Source of the DNA: Planctomycetota bacterium
Lineage (GTDB): Bacteria; Planctomycetota; PUPC01; DSUN01
Direction: 5' to 3'
DNA length: 6,078 nt
NCBI GenBank assembly: GCA_016872875.1
Contig: VGYW01000480.1
Location: forward strand, 1-6,078
In this document: piece after piece, positions 5,601 through 6,078 of the stretch
Position numbering within the stretch: position 1 is the first letter of the stretch
How the letters are laid out: every line of letters begins with the position of its first letter
Notes under the pieces: model-generated
What the model saw: only the letters and a program-made list of their open reading frames with translations
What the model was told of the DNA's origin: nothing
Databases searched by the model: none
Made by a program: the position numbers and the translations under genes

Positions 5601-6078
5601 AGGACCGCTGACGGCCAGGGCGTCCACCCCGGCAACCCCAAGGGCGAGGTCGGCAAATGGACGAAGCTCGCCATCCCGCTCGGCCAGACCCACGCGGGCA
5701 AGGTGGTTGCCGCCATCATGGCTGCCTACGACAGCCGCTCTGGCGGCGGCCCCTTCGAGGCCTGGCTCGACGACCTCGCCATCGAGTCCGCCCAGCCCGC
5801 GGCCCCCGTCGCCATCAGCGCCAAGCCCGCGGGCGGCGTCTTCAAGGGCAAGGTCGAGATCGCCCTCTCCCCACAGCCTTCCCCCCTCTCCCCTGGGGAG
5901 AGGGACGGGGTGAGGGTGCCTTCCGCCCAAGGCACCGTCGTCCGCTACACCCTCGACGGCCTCTCGCCCACGTCCGACTCGCCCCGCTACGAGAAGCCGA
6001 TTGTCCTCGACCAGCCTGGCCTCTGGGAGCTTCGCTTCGCGGCCTTCGGCCCCGACGGCCGCCTGGCGAGCCGCGTCT
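2655..6078 (+). CDS. Large secreted protein with two pectate-lyase-superfamily beta-helix modules (3' end missing)
   Basis: The frame is open from the ATG at 2655 to the window edge: 1141 full codons, no stop. Residues 1-20 form a signal peptide (Leu-rich core, likely cut after A-L-A). Module 1 (about 36-460) opens in the style of the Pectate_lyase_3 family: GDATGAIQAAID, then VVFLPPGRY. Module 2 (about 472-855) repeats this: QDNTAAF, then VYVPAGNYRF. Both carry IWYPDQD (151-157 and 573-579) followed closely by PYPW, showing internal duplication. Residues about 872-1045 look like a galactose-binding or CIA30-type beta-sandwich (LTYWIRP, KWTKLAIPL, AWLDDLAIES). Residues about 1060-1141 resemble the chitobiase C-terminal/Fn3-associated domain (VRYTLDG, SPRYEKPI). 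Polysaccharide lyase, hydrolase or binding activity is the inference; catalytic residues cannot be assigned. Palindromic repeats are translated in frame at residues about 99-118 and 1077-1087. The gene overlaps the nuclease stop (ATGA). Confidence 0.9.
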   Translation, partial: MNARPWPLLLALFLAQEALAAMKPRVIETKFPTDDVVIASLVVEAPKDGVGDATGAIQAAIDEAAAAGGAVVFLPPGRYRLAGRLTLKEGVTLRGDFNPFVVRPSGRKEEDGLKPALQTATILMPTADKGNADGPPAITMERGTGLTNLAIWYPDQDPMKIVPYPWTIRTSEKVTGNNITIQSVALINPYQAIKIGPEWNELHTIRHIHGTPLKAGIWIDTTTDIGRVRAVSFLPDWWQRSGLPGSPTTDEAKAALRRVLGKDGVGLEMRRSDWEYISDSAISDYAIGVLVRQGQQGTANAVIASSVLAGGTALRLEGLNEVGLSVTGCVLGGLEHAVHAPAAFNSTVQFQDCALSGRVRLDGPGTLTLQAGLLPPMPGGGRGIVASSGQISALNCTVAAPGFPALLGEGVRRARMLWNPFDPEPAVKKVSAGDVMMATYPLVATGHPVPVQVMELLGGRLSTRKPLLQNPRLFVVTGFGAGAGEQDNTAAFAKALEAARKAGGGTVYVPAGNYRFAGEIVVPSGVELRGIFDVPHHTVSGGSVLMPTSGKGKADGTPFIRLEAKSGLRGLTIWYPDQDLRSIQPYPWAIQSLGPGCWLVDVTLGNAYQGADFWTHPSDGHVIRYLAGAVFKRGLFVSKCKGDGWVEDVQFNPHYCVRVHPSLASPYTEGKSIQGVIEYQRANLEGIVFGRCENEHVRGTFLYAAYDGIAFRDDGGVGAKATVINHGTDTGSRCAVLEGSANVTFINAQLVPLGAHEVGAIIVGDSFKGKASFFNTQIWGGKTSGIIAGQGDVVIQGVNTLCGPFILKGGRVAIENAHWTRDLPCHIRVEPTVESARLIANLAPNELKVENGAGGKLYARCNSLAIPSVAGRLTFKTSFEEGEPQPAADTVAKQGGGIKRVSKPQCRVAETEAKTGKRALRVSGVADDPAYSHVYFKLFGEAIGVAPDSVLTYWIRPANERGRCVGLDLLFSNGSVLRDSQARTADGQGVHPGNPKGEVGKWTKLAIPLGQTHAGKVVAAIMAAYDSRSGGGPFEAWLDDLAIESAQPAAPVAISAKPAGGVFKGKVEIALSPQPSPLSPGERDGVRVPSAQGTVVRYTLDGLSPTSDSPRYEKPIVLDQPGLWELRFAAFGPDGRLASRV
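2951..3010. repeat. Palindromic repeat element translated in frame within module 1
   Basis: A 24-base arm (2951-2974) is inverted at 2987-3010 with three mismatches; a 12-base centre separates them. Each arm holds its own hairpin: CGGCC-TTCA-GGCCG (2961 region) and CGGGC-TGAA-GCCCG (2987-3000). Two of the three mismatches are a C-G to G-C swap of one pair in these small hairpins, so both still fold. The unit is 60 bases, exactly 20 codons, and keeps the frame open. Module 2 lacks it at the equivalent loop. GTAGTGCGG...CTTCAG-type palindromes resemble REP-like intergenic repeats; that family link is from memory. Confidence 0.75.
3103..3126 (+). repeat. Direct repeat copy 1, marker of the module duplication
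   Basis: A 24-base stretch encoding part of A-IWYPDQD-P is identical to 4369-4392, 1266 bases (422 codons) downstream. It is the best-conserved point of the two beta-helix modules; flanking DNA is more diverged while protein similarity continues (PYPW about eight residues later). Confidence 0.8.
4369..4392 (+). repeat. Direct repeat copy 2, marker of the module duplication
   Basis: Identical over 24 bases to 3103-3126 and in the same frame, encoding T-IWYPDQD-L. Upstream similarity also aligns: LRG, then (I/V)LMPT, then ADG precede the motif in both modules. Identity down to third codon positions suggests strong constraint, a recent duplication or local gene conversion. Confidence 0.8.
5884..5916. 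repeat. C/G-rich palindromic repeat translated in frame within the Fn3-like domain
   Basis: CCCTCTCCCC (5884-5893) pairs perfectly with GGGGAGAGGG (5895-5904) around one base, followed by ACGGGGTGAGGG (5905-5916). On the other strand this reads as CCCTCACCCC plus a CCCTCTCCCC palindrome, a repeat type I recall as widespread between genes in many bacteria. Here it encodes residues of SPLSPGERDGVRV, set between the IALS strand and the VRYTLDG strand of the chitobiase/Fn3-like domain, where a loop is expected. Confidence 0.7.

Noticed and set aside
4038..5930. A 630-codon open frame on the minus strand
   Set aside because: It is antisense to the beta-helix gene and reflects GC-rich codon bias. 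Its translation is low-complexity (Ala, Arg, Gly, Leu, Val) with no recognisable domain, while the + strand frame has a signal peptide and clear domain motifs.

Overview
This GC-rich window holds three genes, all on the + strand: a secreted SGNH/GDSL hydrolase (189-1418), a DUF1016/YhcG-type PD-(D/E)XK nuclease (1633-2658), and the 5' part of a very large secreted beta-helix protein of the pectate-lyase superfamily (2655 to beyond the right edge). Strong Shine-Dalgarno sites, signal peptides, large secreted polysaccharide-active proteins and palindromic repeats within genes suggest an uncultured free-living bacterium, perhaps of the Planctomycetota or a related phylum. That taxonomic guess is inference only.

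Layout. Positions 1-188 hold an imperfect long hairpin at the left edge, a cluster of five GATC sites and the ribosome binding site of the hydrolase. The hydrolase has a signal peptide, a beta-sandwich (carbohydrate-binding-like) domain and a C-terminal SGNH domain. A 214-base gap (1419-1632) follows and is packed with short perfect hairpins, two of which are mutually exclusive. The nuclease comes next. Its stop codon overlaps the start of the third gene (ATGA), and the ribosome binding site of the third gene lies inside the last codons of the nuclease. The third gene has no stop in the window: 1141 codons are open to position 6077. It encodes a signal peptide, two tandem beta-helix modules that arose by duplication, a second beta-sandwich domain and a chitobiase/Fn3-like C-terminal domain.

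How the parts fit. The two secreted proteins look like a polysaccharide-processing set: a probable deacetylase/esterase plus a lyase- or hydrolase-like beta-helix protein, both with accessory beta-sandwich domains. The nuclease does not belong to that theme and looks like an inserted module that has become translationally coupled to the downstream gene.

The most unusual observations are two. First, two unrelated palindromic repeat elements (2951-3010 and 5884-5916) lie in frame inside the same secreted protein gene, both at expected loop positions. The first also shows a compensatory base-pair swap between its two sub-hairpins. Second, a 19-base dyad (CTGCAA-N7-TTGCAG with identical flanks) occurs once in the nuclease leader and once inside the nuclease coding sequence. 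I found no CRISPR array, tRNA, rRNA or transposase.
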